Shown here in pieces: positions 16,778-25,302 of a DNA stretch of 64,000 nucleotides (its first letter is position 1; every line of letters begins with the position of its first letter). The DNA lies in contig NZ_CP108427.1 in the NCBI RefSeq assembly GCF_035982055.1, positions 3,162,001 through 3,226,000 on the forward strand, given 5' to 3'. The DNA is from Streptomyces sp. NBC_01288. Its GTDB lineage: Bacteria > Actinomycetota > Actinomycetes > Streptomycetales > Streptomycetaceae. The notes beneath the pieces are model-generated. The model was not told the origin of the DNA. It saw only the letters and a program-made list of their open reading frames with translations, and searched no databases. Position numbers and translations under genes: made by a program.

Positions 16778-19700
16778 TCATCGCGCGGAGCGCGCGGTGA
16801 GCGGGTGGGGAGGGTGGAGAGGGAACAGCTCCAGCCGGTGGGCGACGGCCGCCGCCTCTCCCCGGCCCGAGACGCCGAGCTTGCCGAGGATGTTCGAGAC
16901 GTGGACGCTCGCGGTCTTCGGGGAGATGAAGAGTTCCTCAGCGATCTGCCGGTTGGTGCGGCCGGCGGAGACCAGCCGCAGGACGTCCCGCTCGCGGCTG
17001 GTGAGGCCGAGCGCCTCGACCGGGTCGGCGGGATCGGCAGAGACCCCTCGCCGCTCCGGGGCCTTCGTGAGGGTCAGCCGGGCCCGCTGGGCGAGCAGCG
17101 CGACGGAGTCGGTGAGGGGGCGGGCGCCGAGGTGGTCGGCTACGGCTGCTGACAGGCGAAGGAGTTCCGTCGCGCGGTCCCGCTCGTCGTCACCCCCGTC
17201 GGGGGCGGACAGCAGCGCTTCGGCGAGGCGGTGCCGGACGCGGGCGAGGTCGTAGGGGCGGTCGAGGCATTCGAACGCGGAGACCGCCTCGGACCAGTCG
17301 TCCGGGGTGGAGTGGCCCTCGGCGTGCAGGAGTTCGGCGCGGAGCCAGCGTTCGTGGGCCTGCCAGACGGGGACGTGGGTGGGGACAGGCTTGGCGGCCT
17401 TCCGGATGCGTTCGAGGATCTCGGGGCGGCCGGGGTCGGCGACGGGCAGGCCAACGGCCTGGGTCTCGGCGACGGCCGCGGTGACCAGCAAGGGCCAGAC
17501 CTCGAAGTACGTGCCGGGGAGGAAATCGGAGTCCAGGACGAGTTCGAGGGTGGCTCGGGCGTCGAGGAGGCGGCCTTCGGCGGTGGCGATCTGGAGTTCG
17601 ATCCGCTCCAGGGGCAGATGGTGCTGAGGGGCGACGTCATGGGTGCCGAAGTGCTGGCGGGCGGCGGCCAGTTGACGGCGAGCCTCGGACAGGTCGCCGC
17701 GGGCGAGCGCGAGTTCGGCGCGGAGGCGGGCGTGGAAGCCGCGCGGTTTGGCGCTCTGGTCCACGCGCTCCGACTTGGTCGCGGCCTCGGCGGCCTCGTC
17801 CCAACGGCCCAGGGAGAACAGGGATTCGGCGAGGTTTCCCCAGATCCAGGCCTCTTTGTCGAACTGCCCGAACTTCCTGGCGAAGGCGAGCCCCGTCTCC
17901 AGGATGGGCACGGCCTCGCGGGAGCGGCCGACGGTCTGGAGGGAGGAGGGAAGGTTCACATAGCTGCGGCCGGCGACGACGGAGATGCCTTCGGCGACCG
18001 TGCGTTCGTTCACCTCGACCAGTTCGGCGAGGCCTCCCTCGACGTCGCCGGAGGCGACCATGAGGCCGGCCAGGGTGAGGCGGGCGTCCATCTCGATCTC
18101 GCGGGCGCCGACCATGCGCGCGTACTCGACCGCGCGCTCGGCGGCCACATAGGCGTCGGGTCCCGGGACATGGACCATGGACCAGCCGGCGACCTTGGCG
18201 AGGACCTCCGCGTGTACCTCGGAGGGCGGCAGTCCGCGGACCAGCTCCTGCGCGGCGGCGAGTTCCGGCCAGCCGTCGCCGCGGGCCTGGGACCGGACGA
18301 GGACGGAGCGCTGCACCCAGAACCAGGCGGCCCGCAGCGGGTCGCCCTCGTCCTCCAGGAGGTGCAGGGCCCGCTTGGTGATCTTCAGGGCACGCTCGCG
18401 CTCCCCGCTGAGCCGGCCGGCGACGGCGGCCTCCGCCATCAGGTCGAGGTAGCGCAGGGGCGTGGTCTCCGGGTCGCAGCCGCAGGGCGGGTACACCTCG
18501 GTGTAGTCCACGGGGCGCAGGCCCGCGCGTACGGCGTCGGGGACGGTGTCCCAAAGCTCCATCGCCCGCTCCAGGAGCCGAAGTTGCTCGGAGTGGGCGT
18601 GTCGGCCGCGGGCGGCCACGGAGGCGTCCAGGACGGCGGGGAGGGCCTTGGCGGCGTCGTGGGCGTGGTACCAGTAGCTCGCGAGGCGCATGACGCGCTG
18701 GTCGGCCGGGACGAGCGTCGGGTCGGCCTCCAGGACCTCGGCGTAGCGGCGGTTGATGCGGGAGCGCTCGCCGGGCAGCAGGTCGTCGCCGACGGCCTCG
18801 CGGACCAGGGAGTGGCGGAAGCGGTAGCCGTCGTCACCGGGCGCCGCCTGGAGGATGTTGGCGCCGACGGCGGCCCGCAGCGCCTCGATGAGGTCGTCCT
18901 CGGCGAGCCGGGCGACGGCGGCGAGCAGCCGGTACTCGACGGTGGAGCCGCCCTCGGCGACGATCCGGGCGACCCGCTGGGCGCTCTCGGGCAGCGACTC
19001 GACGCGGACGAGGAGCAGGTCGCGCAGCGAGTCGGTGAGGTCACTGCGGCAGCCGTCGTGGGCGGCGACGGCGAGTTCCTCGACGAAGAAGGCGTTGCCG
19101 TCGGAGCGTTCGAAGATCTCGTCGACCTGGGCAGGGTCGGGTTCGGCCGCGTGGATGCCGGCGATCTGGCGGCCCACCTCCTGCCGGTTGAAGCGGCCCA
19201 GTTCGATCCGGCGGACCGTGCGGAGCCGGTCGAGTTCGGCGAGCAGGGGGCGCAGCGGGTGGCGGCGGTGGATGTCGTCGGCGCGGTAGGTGGCGAGGAC
19301 GACGAGGCGGCCGGTGCGCAGGGTGCGGAAGAGGTAGGCGAGGAGGTGGCGGGTGGAGGCGTCGGCCCAGTGCAGGTCCTCGAGGGCGACGACGACCGTG
19401 CGGTCGGCGGCGACGCGCTCCAGGAGGCGCGCGGTGAGTTCGAAGAGGCGGGCCATGCCCTCCTCGTCGTGTCGGCCGGCCCGCTGGAAGGTGGCCGCTT
19501 CCGCCAACTCCGGGAGCAGCCGGGCGAGTTCCTCCTCCTGGCCGGCGGCCGCGGCGGACAGCTCGTCGGGCAGTTCGCGGCGCAGCGCGCGCAGGGCGGT
19601 GGAGAACGGGGCGAAGGGCAGGCCGTCCGCGCCGATCTCGACACAGCCGCCGAGCGCGACGACGGCACCCCGGCGGCAGGCGGCGGTGGCGAACTCCTCG

Positions 19701-19975
19701 ACCAGCCGGGTCTTGCCGACGCCGGCCTCGCCGCCCAGCAGCAACGCCTGCGGCTCGCCCGCGGCGGCGCGGGCGAGCGCATCGTTCAGCGTGTCCAGTT
19801 CGTCGGCGCGGCCGACGAAGACCGGACTGACGGACCTGGTCTCCACGCTTGCGAGCATGTCACGCGGGTCTGACAACGCGGCACCGGTTTTCGGGAGGGC
19901 GGCCGCGGGGAGCAGCGCCCCGCGAGCCTGCCGGGCGGGCGCCGTACGGCCGTCCTCCCGGGCCCGGACGGTCAC
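16778..19975 (-). CDS. LAL-type LuxR regulator with ATPase domain
   Basis: Large ATP-binding regulator of the LuxR family, 1065 residues. An N-terminal AAA/NTPase domain has Walker A G-G-E-A-G-V-G-K-T-R at about 79-88 and Walker B V-V-V-A-L-E-D-L-H-W-A-D. A long helical (TPR-like) middle follows. The C-terminal LuxR helix-turn-helix at about 985-1050 shows L-T-S-R-E-R-D-V-L-R-L-V and then N-R-Q-I-A-E-E-L-F-I-S-P-K-T-A-S-V-H-V. The GTG at 19975 overlaps the stop codon of the 61-residue gene upstream (GTGA), which supports this start and suggests translational coupling. An internal ATG at 19858 is the alternative. The target genes and ligand are unknown. Confidence 0.95.
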   Translation of the reverse strand: MTVRAREDGRTAPARQARGALLPAAALPKTGAALSDPRDMLASVETRSVSPVFVGRADELDTLNDALARAAAGEPQALLLGGEAGVGKTRLVEEFATAACRRGAVVALGGCVEIGADGLPFAPFSTALRALRRELPDELSAAAAGQEEELARLLPELAEAATFQRAGRHDEEGMARLFELTARLLERVAADRTVVVALEDLHWADASTRHLLAYLFRTLRTGRLVVLATYRADDIHRRHPLRPLLAELDRLRTVRRIELGRFNRQEVGRQIAGIHAAEPDPAQVDEIFERSDGNAFFVEELAVAAHDGCRSDLTDSLRDLLLVRVESLPESAQRVARIVAEGGSTVEYRLLAAVARLAEDDLIEALRAAVGANILQAAPGDDGYRFRHSLVREAVGDDLLPGERSRINRRYAEVLEADPTLVPADQRVMRLASYWYHAHDAAKALPAVLDASVAARGRHAHSEQLRLLERAMELWDTVPDAVRAGLRPVDYTEVYPPCGCDPETTPLRYLDLMAEAAVAGRLSGERERALKITKRALHLLEDEGDPLRAAWFWVQRSVLVRSQARGDGWPELAAAQELVRGLPPSEVHAEVLAKVAGWSMVHVPGPDAYVAAERAVEYARMVGAREIEMDARLTLAGLMVASGDVEGGLAELVEVNERTVAEGISVVAGRSYVNLPSSLQTVGRSREAVPILETGLAFARKFGQFDKEAWIWGNLAESLFSLGRWDEAAEAATKSERVDQSAKPRGFHARLRAELALARGDLSEARRQLAAARQHFGTHDVAPQHHLPLERIELQIATAEGRLLDARATLELVLDSDFLPGTYFEVWPLLVTAAVAETQAVGLPVADPGRPEILERIRKAAKPVPTHVPVWQAHERWLRAELLHAEGHSTPDDWSEAVSAFECLDRPYDLARVRHRLAEALLSAPDGGDDERDRATELLRLSAAVADHLGARPLTDSVALLAQRARLTLTKAPERRGVSADPADPVEALGLTSRERDVLRLVSAGRTNRQIAEELFISPKTASVHVSNILGKLGVSGRGEAAAVAHRLELFPLHPPHPLTARSAR

Positions 19976-20157
19976 GACGCACGGGCGAACAGGTGCCTGC
20001 GGGGGCGCTGGCTATGCACCTCCCCCTCGGCGGCCTGGCGGGCCTGCTCGCGGCGGGCGGCACGGGCGCCCCGCACGGCCTCGCGGGCCAGTCGCTCGTT
20101 GGCGGCCTGCCGGCGCAGTTCGGCGGAACGGATCTGGTGGAGTTCGAACTCGTACAT
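19972..20157 (-). CDS. 61-residue basic protein coupled to LAL regulator
   Basis: Small Arg/Ala/Glu-rich protein of unknown function, beginning M-Y-E-F-E-L-H-Q-I-R-S-A-E-L. Most of it looks like one charged amphipathic helix (residues 5-45), followed by a basic tail, R-P-R-R-H. The ATG at 20157 has AGGGACTTGAG just before it. I recall similar short proteins in other streptomycetes. The stop codon overlaps the LAL start by 4 bp (GTGA), so the two are co-translated and may act together. No membrane segment. Confidence 0.75.
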   Translation of the reverse strand: MYEFELHQIRSAELRRQAANERLAREAVRGARAARREQARQAAEGEVHSQRPRRHLFARAS

Positions 20158-20289
20158 CTCAAGTCCCTTGATGGAGGCGGTTCTTCGGCTTCGCTTGTTG
20201 CGATGCCTCAACCTTCGTCTCCAAGGGGGGTCCGCCACATCGGGAGAGTTCCGCATCTTCCGAGGCCGGGTGGGCCTTAGACATGCGTA

Positions 20290-20338
20290 AGGGGTCTTAG
20301 GGCCTCCGTAAGGTGCTTACGGAGGCCCTAAGACCCCT
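20290..20338. terminator. perfect 23-bp inverted repeat
   Basis: Arms 20290-20312 and 20316-20338 are perfectly complementary, with a 3-base loop (GTG). It lies between the upstream 202-residue membrane gene and the 61-residue gene, 28 bp past the former's stop codon. It has no T-run. A factor-independent terminator or an RNA-processing signal is the simplest reading. Confidence 0.8.
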
Positions 20339-20366
20339 GATTACGTGCGGTGGCGTGAGCCGGCCG

Positions 20367-20975
20367 TCAGGTGGCCGACGGCAGGCTGAGCAGCAGGTCG
20401 GTGTACTTCAGGACGGCCAGGAGCAGTCCTACGACACCGAGCGCGACGCCCGCCCAGGCGACCGACTTGATCCAGGTGGCCTGCGGCTTGCCCGGAGTGC
20501 CGAACGCGGGCCGGACCAGGGCCGCGACGCCCACGAGGGCGCCGACCAGGGCGAAGATGCCGGCCCACAGCGCGGTGGTGTGCCAGGCGTCGCCGTAGAC
20601 CTCCTTGATCTGGGTGGACACGCTCGCGGTGGAGGCGGTGTGGAGCTGGCCCACGAGGGTCTCGCGGGCGGCGGCGACGGAGCCGACCCAGCCGCCGGAG
20701 AGCGAGATGAAGCCGAGCGCGGCGGAGACCACGGCGGCTGCGCCCTGGCCGACGCCGGAGGGGCCCTCCTCGGGGTGCTCCAGCCGGAGCTTCGCGAGTT
20801 CGGCCGCGTACTCCTCCTCGGAGAGGTCGTCCTCGTCCTCGGCGGCTTCGGCCTCGGTGTTCGCCGTGTCCGGCTCGGTCACTTCCTCGTCGGTCTTGGT
20901 GACATCGACGGTCTCCGCGTCGCTCTTCACCTCGGTGGCCTCGTTCGCGGCCTCGTCAACAGTCTTGGTACCCAT
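20367..20975 (-). CDS. membrane protein with acidic N-terminal tail
   Basis: Protein of 202 residues, function unknown. The first 80 or so residues are very acidic (runs of E, D, T and A, such as E-D-E-D-D-L-S-E-E-E-Y) and probably cytosolic. Three hydrophobic segments follow: a Gly/Ala-rich one at about 90-115, then A-L-W-A-G-I-F-A-L-V-G-A-L-V-G-V, and V-A-L-G-V-V-G-L-L-L-A-V-L near the C-terminus. The ATG at 20975 is not preceded by a good ribosome site; the open frame extends to 21074, so the start is uncertain. A strong hairpin lies downstream. Confidence 0.8.
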   Translation of the reverse strand: MGTKTVDEAANEATEVKSDAETVDVTKTDEEVTEPDTANTEAEAAEDEDDLSEEEYAAELAKLRLEHPEEGPSGVGQGAAAVVSAALGFISLSGGWVGSVAAARETLVGQLHTASTASVSTQIKEVYGDAWHTTALWAGIFALVGALVGVAALVRPAFGTPGKPQATWIKSVAWAGVALGVVGLLLAVLKYTDLLLSLPSAT

Positions 20976-21010
20976 GATGCGCACGGTAGGGGTGAAGTAT
21001 GAGAAGTTCC

Positions 21011-21586
21011 TTAAAGATCGCTGTGTTGCGCACGCGCGCGTGCCTCGCGCCACTCGGGTGCGAGCACGGACCACACCTCTATGTCGTGTCTTACGCCCCC
21101 GTAGGGGTGGGACTCGCGCAGGACCGCGTCCCTGGTCATGCCCATGCGGCGGGCAACATTCAGGCTCTTCTCATTGCCCGCTGCGGCGTGCCATTCGACG
21201 CGGTGGATGCCGCGCCGGTCGATCGCGAAGTCGATGAGAATCCGTATCGCCCGGGTGATCAGTCCGCGGCCGGCGGCGGCGGGTTCCAGCCAGCAGCCGA
21301 CCTCGCAGTTGCCCTGGTCGGCGTGGAAGTTCAGGAAGAGGACCCCGCCGACGAGCTTGCCGTCCAGCCAGATGCCGTGCAGGGACGCGCTGTCGGCGGC
21401 GCGGAGGTCGGCGTAGCGCTGGAGCATCGCCCGCGCGGAGTCGACGTCCGTCTCCTTGGACCCGAAGGCGATGTACTGGCCGATGAACTCCCGGCCGCGG
21501 TCCAGGTGGGCGAGGAACTCCTCGGCGTGCCACGGTTCCAGGGGACGCAGTTCGGCTCCGTCGTCACCCAGGGATATCGCGTACAT
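21011..21586 (-). CDS. GNAT acetyltransferase, RimJ/RimL-like
   Basis: Probable N-acetyltransferase using acetyl-CoA, 191 residues. The pattern E-L-R-P-L-E-P-W-H-A-E-E-F at the start, E-V-G-C-W-L-E-P-A-A-A-G-R-G-L-I-T-R-A (acetyl-CoA loop, normally Q/R-x-x-G-x-G/A) and the later A-G-N-E-K-S-L-N-V-A-R-R-M-G-M are typical of the RimJ/RimL branch, which acetylates protein or small-molecule amines. The ATG at 21586 follows GGAGCAGGAGCAGG. It overlaps the end of the MMPL gene by 23 bp on the same strand, so it is probably the second gene of that transcript. The substrate is unknown. Confidence 0.9.
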   Translation of the reverse strand: MYAISLGDDGAELRPLEPWHAEEFLAHLDRGREFIGQYIAFGSKETDVDSARAMLQRYADLRAADSASLHGIWLDGKLVGGVLFLNFHADQGNCEVGCWLEPAAAGRGLITRAIRILIDFAIDRRGIHRVEWHAAAGNEKSLNVARRMGMTRDAVLRESHPYGGVRHDIEVWSVLAPEWREARARAQHSDL

Positions 21587-23807
21587 CCTGCTCCTGCTCC
21601 TTCGCCAGGACGTCCGCCACCTCTGCGTCCGTCGCGGCGGCCAGCCTCTCATGGGCTGCTCGGCACTCGGGGGGCTCGATGCTGATGCGGGGCAGGACGC
21701 GGTCGAGGCCCTGGGGCAGCCACCAGTTGGCGCCGCCCAGGAGATGCATGAGGGCGGGCACCAGGAGGGTGCGCAGGACGAACGCGTCCAGGGCGACGGC
21801 GGAGGCGAGCGCGATGCCGAACATGGCGATCACGCGGTCGCCGCTGAGCACGAAGGCGAGGAAGACCGAGATCATGATGACGGCGGCCGAGTTGATCACC
21901 CGGCTGGTCTCGGCGAGGCCGACGCGGACGGCGCGGCGGTTGTCGCCGGTTTCCAGCCATTCCTCGTACATCCGGCTCACCAGGAAGACCTGGTAGTCCA
22001 TGGAGAGCCCGAAGAGGACCGACACCATGATCACGGGGAGGAAGGGCTCTATCGGTCCGGCGCGTCCCAGGCCGAGGAACTCGCTCCCCCAGCCCCACTG
22101 GAAGATCGCGACGACGACCCCGAAGGCGGCGGCCACGGCGGCGACGTTCATCGCGGCGGCCTTGAGCGGGATGCCGATCGACCGGAAGGCGAGCAGGAGC
22201 AGCACACAGCCGAGCGAGATGACCACCCCGACGAACAGCGGAAGCTTGCCGACGATCACGTCGGCGAAGTCGTCGTAGCTCGCCGTCACACCGCCGACGT
22301 GGATGTCGAGCGAGGTGCCCGTCTCGGCCCGGGGCAGCACCTCGGTGCGCAGCCGGTCGACGAGTGCGCTGGTCCTCTGCGACTGCGGTGCCGAGTCCGG
22401 TACGACGCCGAAGTACCCGGTGGAGCCGTCGGCGTCGTAGGTCACCGGGGTCACGGAGGCGATGCCCTCGGTGGTGCGGAGGGTGGCGTCGAGGTTGTCG
22501 AGGGTGAGCTTGTCCTCGGCGCCGTCGATCTTTGTGACGAGGGTCAACGGACCGTTGACGCCGGGCCCGAATCCGGTCGCGAGGAGGTCGTAGGCCTGGC
22601 GGGTGGTCGACGACCTGGGGTCGTTGCCCTGGTCGGAGGTGCCCAGGTGGAGGGCGAGGGTGGGCAGCGCGAGGACGGCCATGACGATCAGGGCGAGGGT
22701 GCCGAGCAGTTTGGGCCGGCGCTCGACGAACGCGGACCAGCGGGCGGCGAGGCCGGTGGGGAGCTCCGGCTGGGGCCCGTGCTCGGCCAGTCGGCGCCGT
22801 TCGCGGCGGCTGAGGGCGCGGGGGCCGATGAAGGACAGCAGGGCCGGGAGAAGCGTCACGGAGGCCGCGACGGTGAGCACCACGGTCAACGAGGCGGCGA
22901 TCGCGACCCCGTTGAGGAAGCCGAGGCGCAGGATCAGCATCCCCAGGAGGGCGATGCACACCGTGGCGCCGGCGAAGACGACCGCGCGTCCGGTGGTGAC
23001 GACCGCGTTGGTGACCGCCTCGGTGACGGACAGGCCGCGTTTCAGCCCGCGTCGGTGCCGGGTCACGATGAACAGGGCGTAGTCGATGCCGACGCCGAGC
23101 CCGATCAGCATGCCGAGCATGGGCGCGAAGTCGGCGACGGTCATGGCGTGCCCGAGCAGCACGATCGCCCCGTACGCGGTGCCGACGCTCACCAGGGCGG
23201 TGCCGATGGGCAGCAGCGAGGCGGCGAGCGACCCGAACGCGAGGAACAGCACGAGGGCGGCGACGGCGACCCCGACGATCTCGGCGGTGTGCCCGCTCGA
23301 CGCCTCGGTGAGCGCGATGGCGCTGCCGCCCAACTCGACCTGGAGCCCGTCGGTCCGGGCTGCCTTGGCGGCGCGGACGACCGCCTGCGCCTCGGACCTG
23401 TCGATGTCCTCGGCCTGGTGCGCGAAGGTGACGGTGGCGTACGCGGTGCGTCCGTCGGCGCTGATCCGGCCCGTGCCCTGTCCGTCGTACGGACTGACGA
23501 CGGAGGCGACTCCGGACAGGTCGGCGATCCTGTCCAGGGCGCCGGTCATGGTCTGTTCGACGGCGGCGGCGCGGACGGAGCCGGGTGAGGTGCGCCAGAC
23601 GACGGTGTCGCTGTCGCCGCCGAGGCCCGGAAACCCCTCCTTGAGCAGTTGGGTCGCACGACCCGACTCGGTGCCGTGGGCCTCGTAGTCGTTCGAGTAC
23701 GCCGAGCCGGTGACGGCGGCGGCCGCGGTGACCCCGCCGAACGCGACGAGCCACAGCAGGACGGCGACAAGGCGGTGCCGAACACACCAGTGGGCAAGGG
23801 CTGCCAC
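21564..23807 (-). CDS. MMPL family RND transporter
   Basis: Proton-driven exporter of the MMPL class (lipids, lipopeptides or small hydrophobic molecules) in the cytoplasmic membrane; 747 residues. Two similar halves are visible, each an extracytoplasmic loop followed by a helix bundle. The first bundle contains G-L-G-V-G-I-D-Y-A-L-F-I-V-T-R-H-R and the second F-G-L-S-M-D-Y-Q-V-F-L-V-S-R-M-Y-E-E, the duplicated Asp-Tyr motif of proton relay helices. One helix starts at residue 10. It is co-transcribed with the GNAT gene. A GTTCA-N5-TGAAC repeat lies about 50 bp upstream. The cargo is unknown. Confidence 0.94.
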   Translation of the reverse strand: MAALAHWCVRHRLVAVLLWLVAFGGVTAAAAVTGSAYSNDYEAHGTESGRATQLLKEGFPGLGGDSDTVVWRTSPGSVRAAAVEQTMTGALDRIADLSGVASVVSPYDGQGTGRISADGRTAYATVTFAHQAEDIDRSEAQAVVRAAKAARTDGLQVELGGSAIALTEASSGHTAEIVGVAVAALVLFLAFGSLAASLLPIGTALVSVGTAYGAIVLLGHAMTVADFAPMLGMLIGLGVGIDYALFIVTRHRRGLKRGLSVTEAVTNAVVTTGRAVVFAGATVCIALLGMLILRLGFLNGVAIAASLTVVLTVAASVTLLPALLSFIGPRALSRRERRRLAEHGPQPELPTGLAARWSAFVERRPKLLGTLALIVMAVLALPTLALHLGTSDQGNDPRSSTTRQAYDLLATGFGPGVNGPLTLVTKIDGAEDKLTLDNLDATLRTTEGIASVTPVTYDADGSTGYFGVVPDSAPQSQRTSALVDRLRTEVLPRAETGTSLDIHVGGVTASYDDFADVIVGKLPLFVGVVISLGCVLLLLAFRSIGIPLKAAAMNVAAVAAAFGVVVAIFQWGWGSEFLGLGRAGPIEPFLPVIMVSVLFGLSMDYQVFLVSRMYEEWLETGDNRRAVRVGLAETSRVINSAAVIMISVFLAFVLSGDRVIAMFGIALASAVALDAFVLRTLLVPALMHLLGGANWWLPQGLDRVLPRISIEPPECRAAHERLAAATDAEVADVLAKEQEQDVRDIPG

Positions 23808-23857
23808 GAACGCGCTCCCGGGGATGGCGAATTGTGGATCTTTGACCGGGAAAATTC

Positions 23858-23872
23858 GTTCAAGGGATGAAC
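23858..23872. promoter_or_regulatory. inverted repeat upstream of MMPL gene
   Basis: GTTCA-N5-TGAAC, a perfect 5+5 palindrome, lies 51 bp upstream of the MMPL start codon. It may be a repressor site, but no regulator gene is adjacent. The rest of 23808-24025 shows nothing clear. Confidence 0.3.
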
Positions 23873-24025
23873 AGCCCGCAAAGAACGCATGAGCAATACG
23901 GGGCCCACTCTTGCAGCAGAAAATGATCGTTCATGACGTTCGTGCGCTGAATCACGGGAGTGGGAGCCAGATCACAGGACAGTAACGGCAACTCTGTAGC
24001 CCGGGCTGCCGCGTTGACCGTCGCC

Positions 24026-24328
24026 TCAGTCGAACTGGTCCCCCAGGGCCATCACCATCGCCCCGACGACCAACAGCCAGAGCGCCCGCCTGGTACGGCC
24101 CCTGGACCCGAGCACGGACGCGAGCGCGCACACCGCGGCGCCCACCGCATAGGCGGCCGGAACGAGCACCGGCCCGGCCCCGCTCGCCCGCAACACCGCC
24201 GCGGCCACTCCGGCGATGGCCAGCACGGCACCGGTCAGCCCAGCCGTCCACCGGGCCCGCCGCGCGTCCAGCGCCGGATCCCCGAAGTCCGGCACTTCGG
24301 ATATCTCGGAATCTCCGCGTCCGTCCAT
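24026..24328 (-). CDS. small membrane protein
   Basis: About 100 residues, function unknown. A short acidic N-terminal part (D-G-R-G-D-S-E-I-S-E-V-P-D-F) is followed by three probable helices: T-A-G-L-T-G-A-V-L-A-I-A-G-V-A-A-A-V, then V-L-V-P-A-A-Y-A-V-G-A-A-V-C-A-L-A-S-V-L, and A-L-W-L-L-V-V-G-A-M-V-M-A-L. The ATG at 24328 lacks a good ribosome site, and the frame stays open upstream, so the start is uncertain. It diverges from the methyltransferase gene. Confidence 0.65.
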   Translation of the reverse strand: MDGRGDSEISEVPDFGDPALDARRARWTAGLTGAVLAIAGVAAAVLRASGAGPVLVPAAYAVGAAVCALASVLGSRGRTRRALWLLVVGAMVMALGDQFD

Positions 24329-24445
24329 GGCGGGCGAGCGTAGCGCCTCCGCCTGAGAAACCTGGTGCGCGGCCAACCGACGTCCTCCACAATCTCGTTG
24401 CTTCCTCACAGCAACCTACGCAGAACCGGAGGACACCGTTCACCG

Positions 24446-25234
24446 ATGCCGGACACCGACCTGACCGCCCGTCTGACCCACCCCCGCTACCCGCGCAGCA
24501 ACACCTACGACGCCCGCTGGACCATCGAGAACCAGATGGGCCCGCACGCCCTGTGGCTGCTGGAATGGCTGGCCCCGGCGCTCGGCCTGGACACCTTGCG
24601 CCCCGGCGCGCGCGTGCTCGACCTGGGCTGCGGACGCGCCATGACCTCCGTCTTCCTCGCCAAGGAGTACGGCGTCCAGGTCACGGCCGCCGACCTGTGG
24701 GTAAAGCCCGAGGAGAACGCCGTACGGATCGCCGAGGCGGGTGTCGCGGACCGAGTTCTCCCCCTACAGGTGGAGGCGCACGACATCCCCTTCGGGGACG
24801 GCACGTTCGACGCGATCGTGTCGATCGACGCCTACCAGTACTTCGGCACCGCCGACCTCTATCTGCCCACCCTGACCCGGCTGTTGAAGCCGGGCGGCCG
24901 GATCGGCGTCGTGATGCCCGCGCTGCGGGAGGAACTGGCGGGCGACGAGGCGCCGGAGCATCTGAAGCGGTACTGGGAAGGGGACCCGGGCTTCTGGGCG
25001 TTCCACTCCCCCGCCTGGTGGCACAGGCACTGGACTCGCGGCAGGGCCGTGGAGGTCGAGACGGCCGACTGGCTGGCCGATGGATGGCGCGACTGGCTGC
25101 TGTGGAGCGAGGTGTGTGCCGAGGAGAGCCCGAGCGAGTTCATGGCGGGCATGGCGCGCACGTCGGCGGAGTTGGTGCACGCCGACGTGGACCATCTGAT
25201 CGGCTTCACACGCGTCGTGGGGCGCCGCCTGTGA
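24446..25234 (+). CDS. SAM-dependent methyltransferase (class I)
   Basis: Rossmann-fold methyltransferase of 262 residues; the substrate is unknown. Motif I is V-L-D-L-G-C-G-R-A-M-T at about 55-65, then V-T-A-A-D-L-W for the acidic SAM contact, H-D-I-P-F-G-D-G-T-F-D as motif II and L-L-K-P-G-G-R-I-G as motif III. Trp is unusually frequent after residue 170, including H-S-P-A-W-W-H-R-H-W, which may form the substrate pocket. The ATG at 24446 has GGAGG 13 bases upstream, a little far. It stands alone and ends at a strong terminator. Confidence 0.92.
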   Translation: MPDTDLTARLTHPRYPRSNTYDARWTIENQMGPHALWLLEWLAPALGLDTLRPGARVLDLGCGRAMTSVFLAKEYGVQVTAADLWVKPEENAVRIAEAGVADRVLPLQVEAHDIPFGDGTFDAIVSIDAYQYFGTADLYLPTLTRLLKPGGRIGVVMPALREELAGDEAPEHLKRYWEGDPGFWAFHSPAWWHRHWTRGRAVEVETADWLADGWRDWLLWSEVCAEESPSEFMAGMARTSAELVHADVDHLIGFTRVVGRRL

Positions 25235-25243
25235 AGTGACACA

Positions 25244-25279
25244 CCTGGGGGATGCATCGCAACCGATGCATCCCCCAGG
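25244..25279. terminator. bidirectional terminator between methyltransferase and gatB
   Basis: A perfect 16-bp stem (25244-25259 and 25264-25279) with a 4-base loop sits between the stop codons of two convergent genes, 10 and 24 bp away. It can serve both. Confidence 0.88.
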
Positions 25280-25302
25280 GCTGTTGATGTCCTACGGCCG
25301 TA

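Noticed and set aside
17231..19873. 880-codon plus-strand open frame opposite the LAL gene
   Set aside because: Glycine-, Asp- and Glu-rich shadow of the LAL regulator, with no ribosome site and no recognisable domain.
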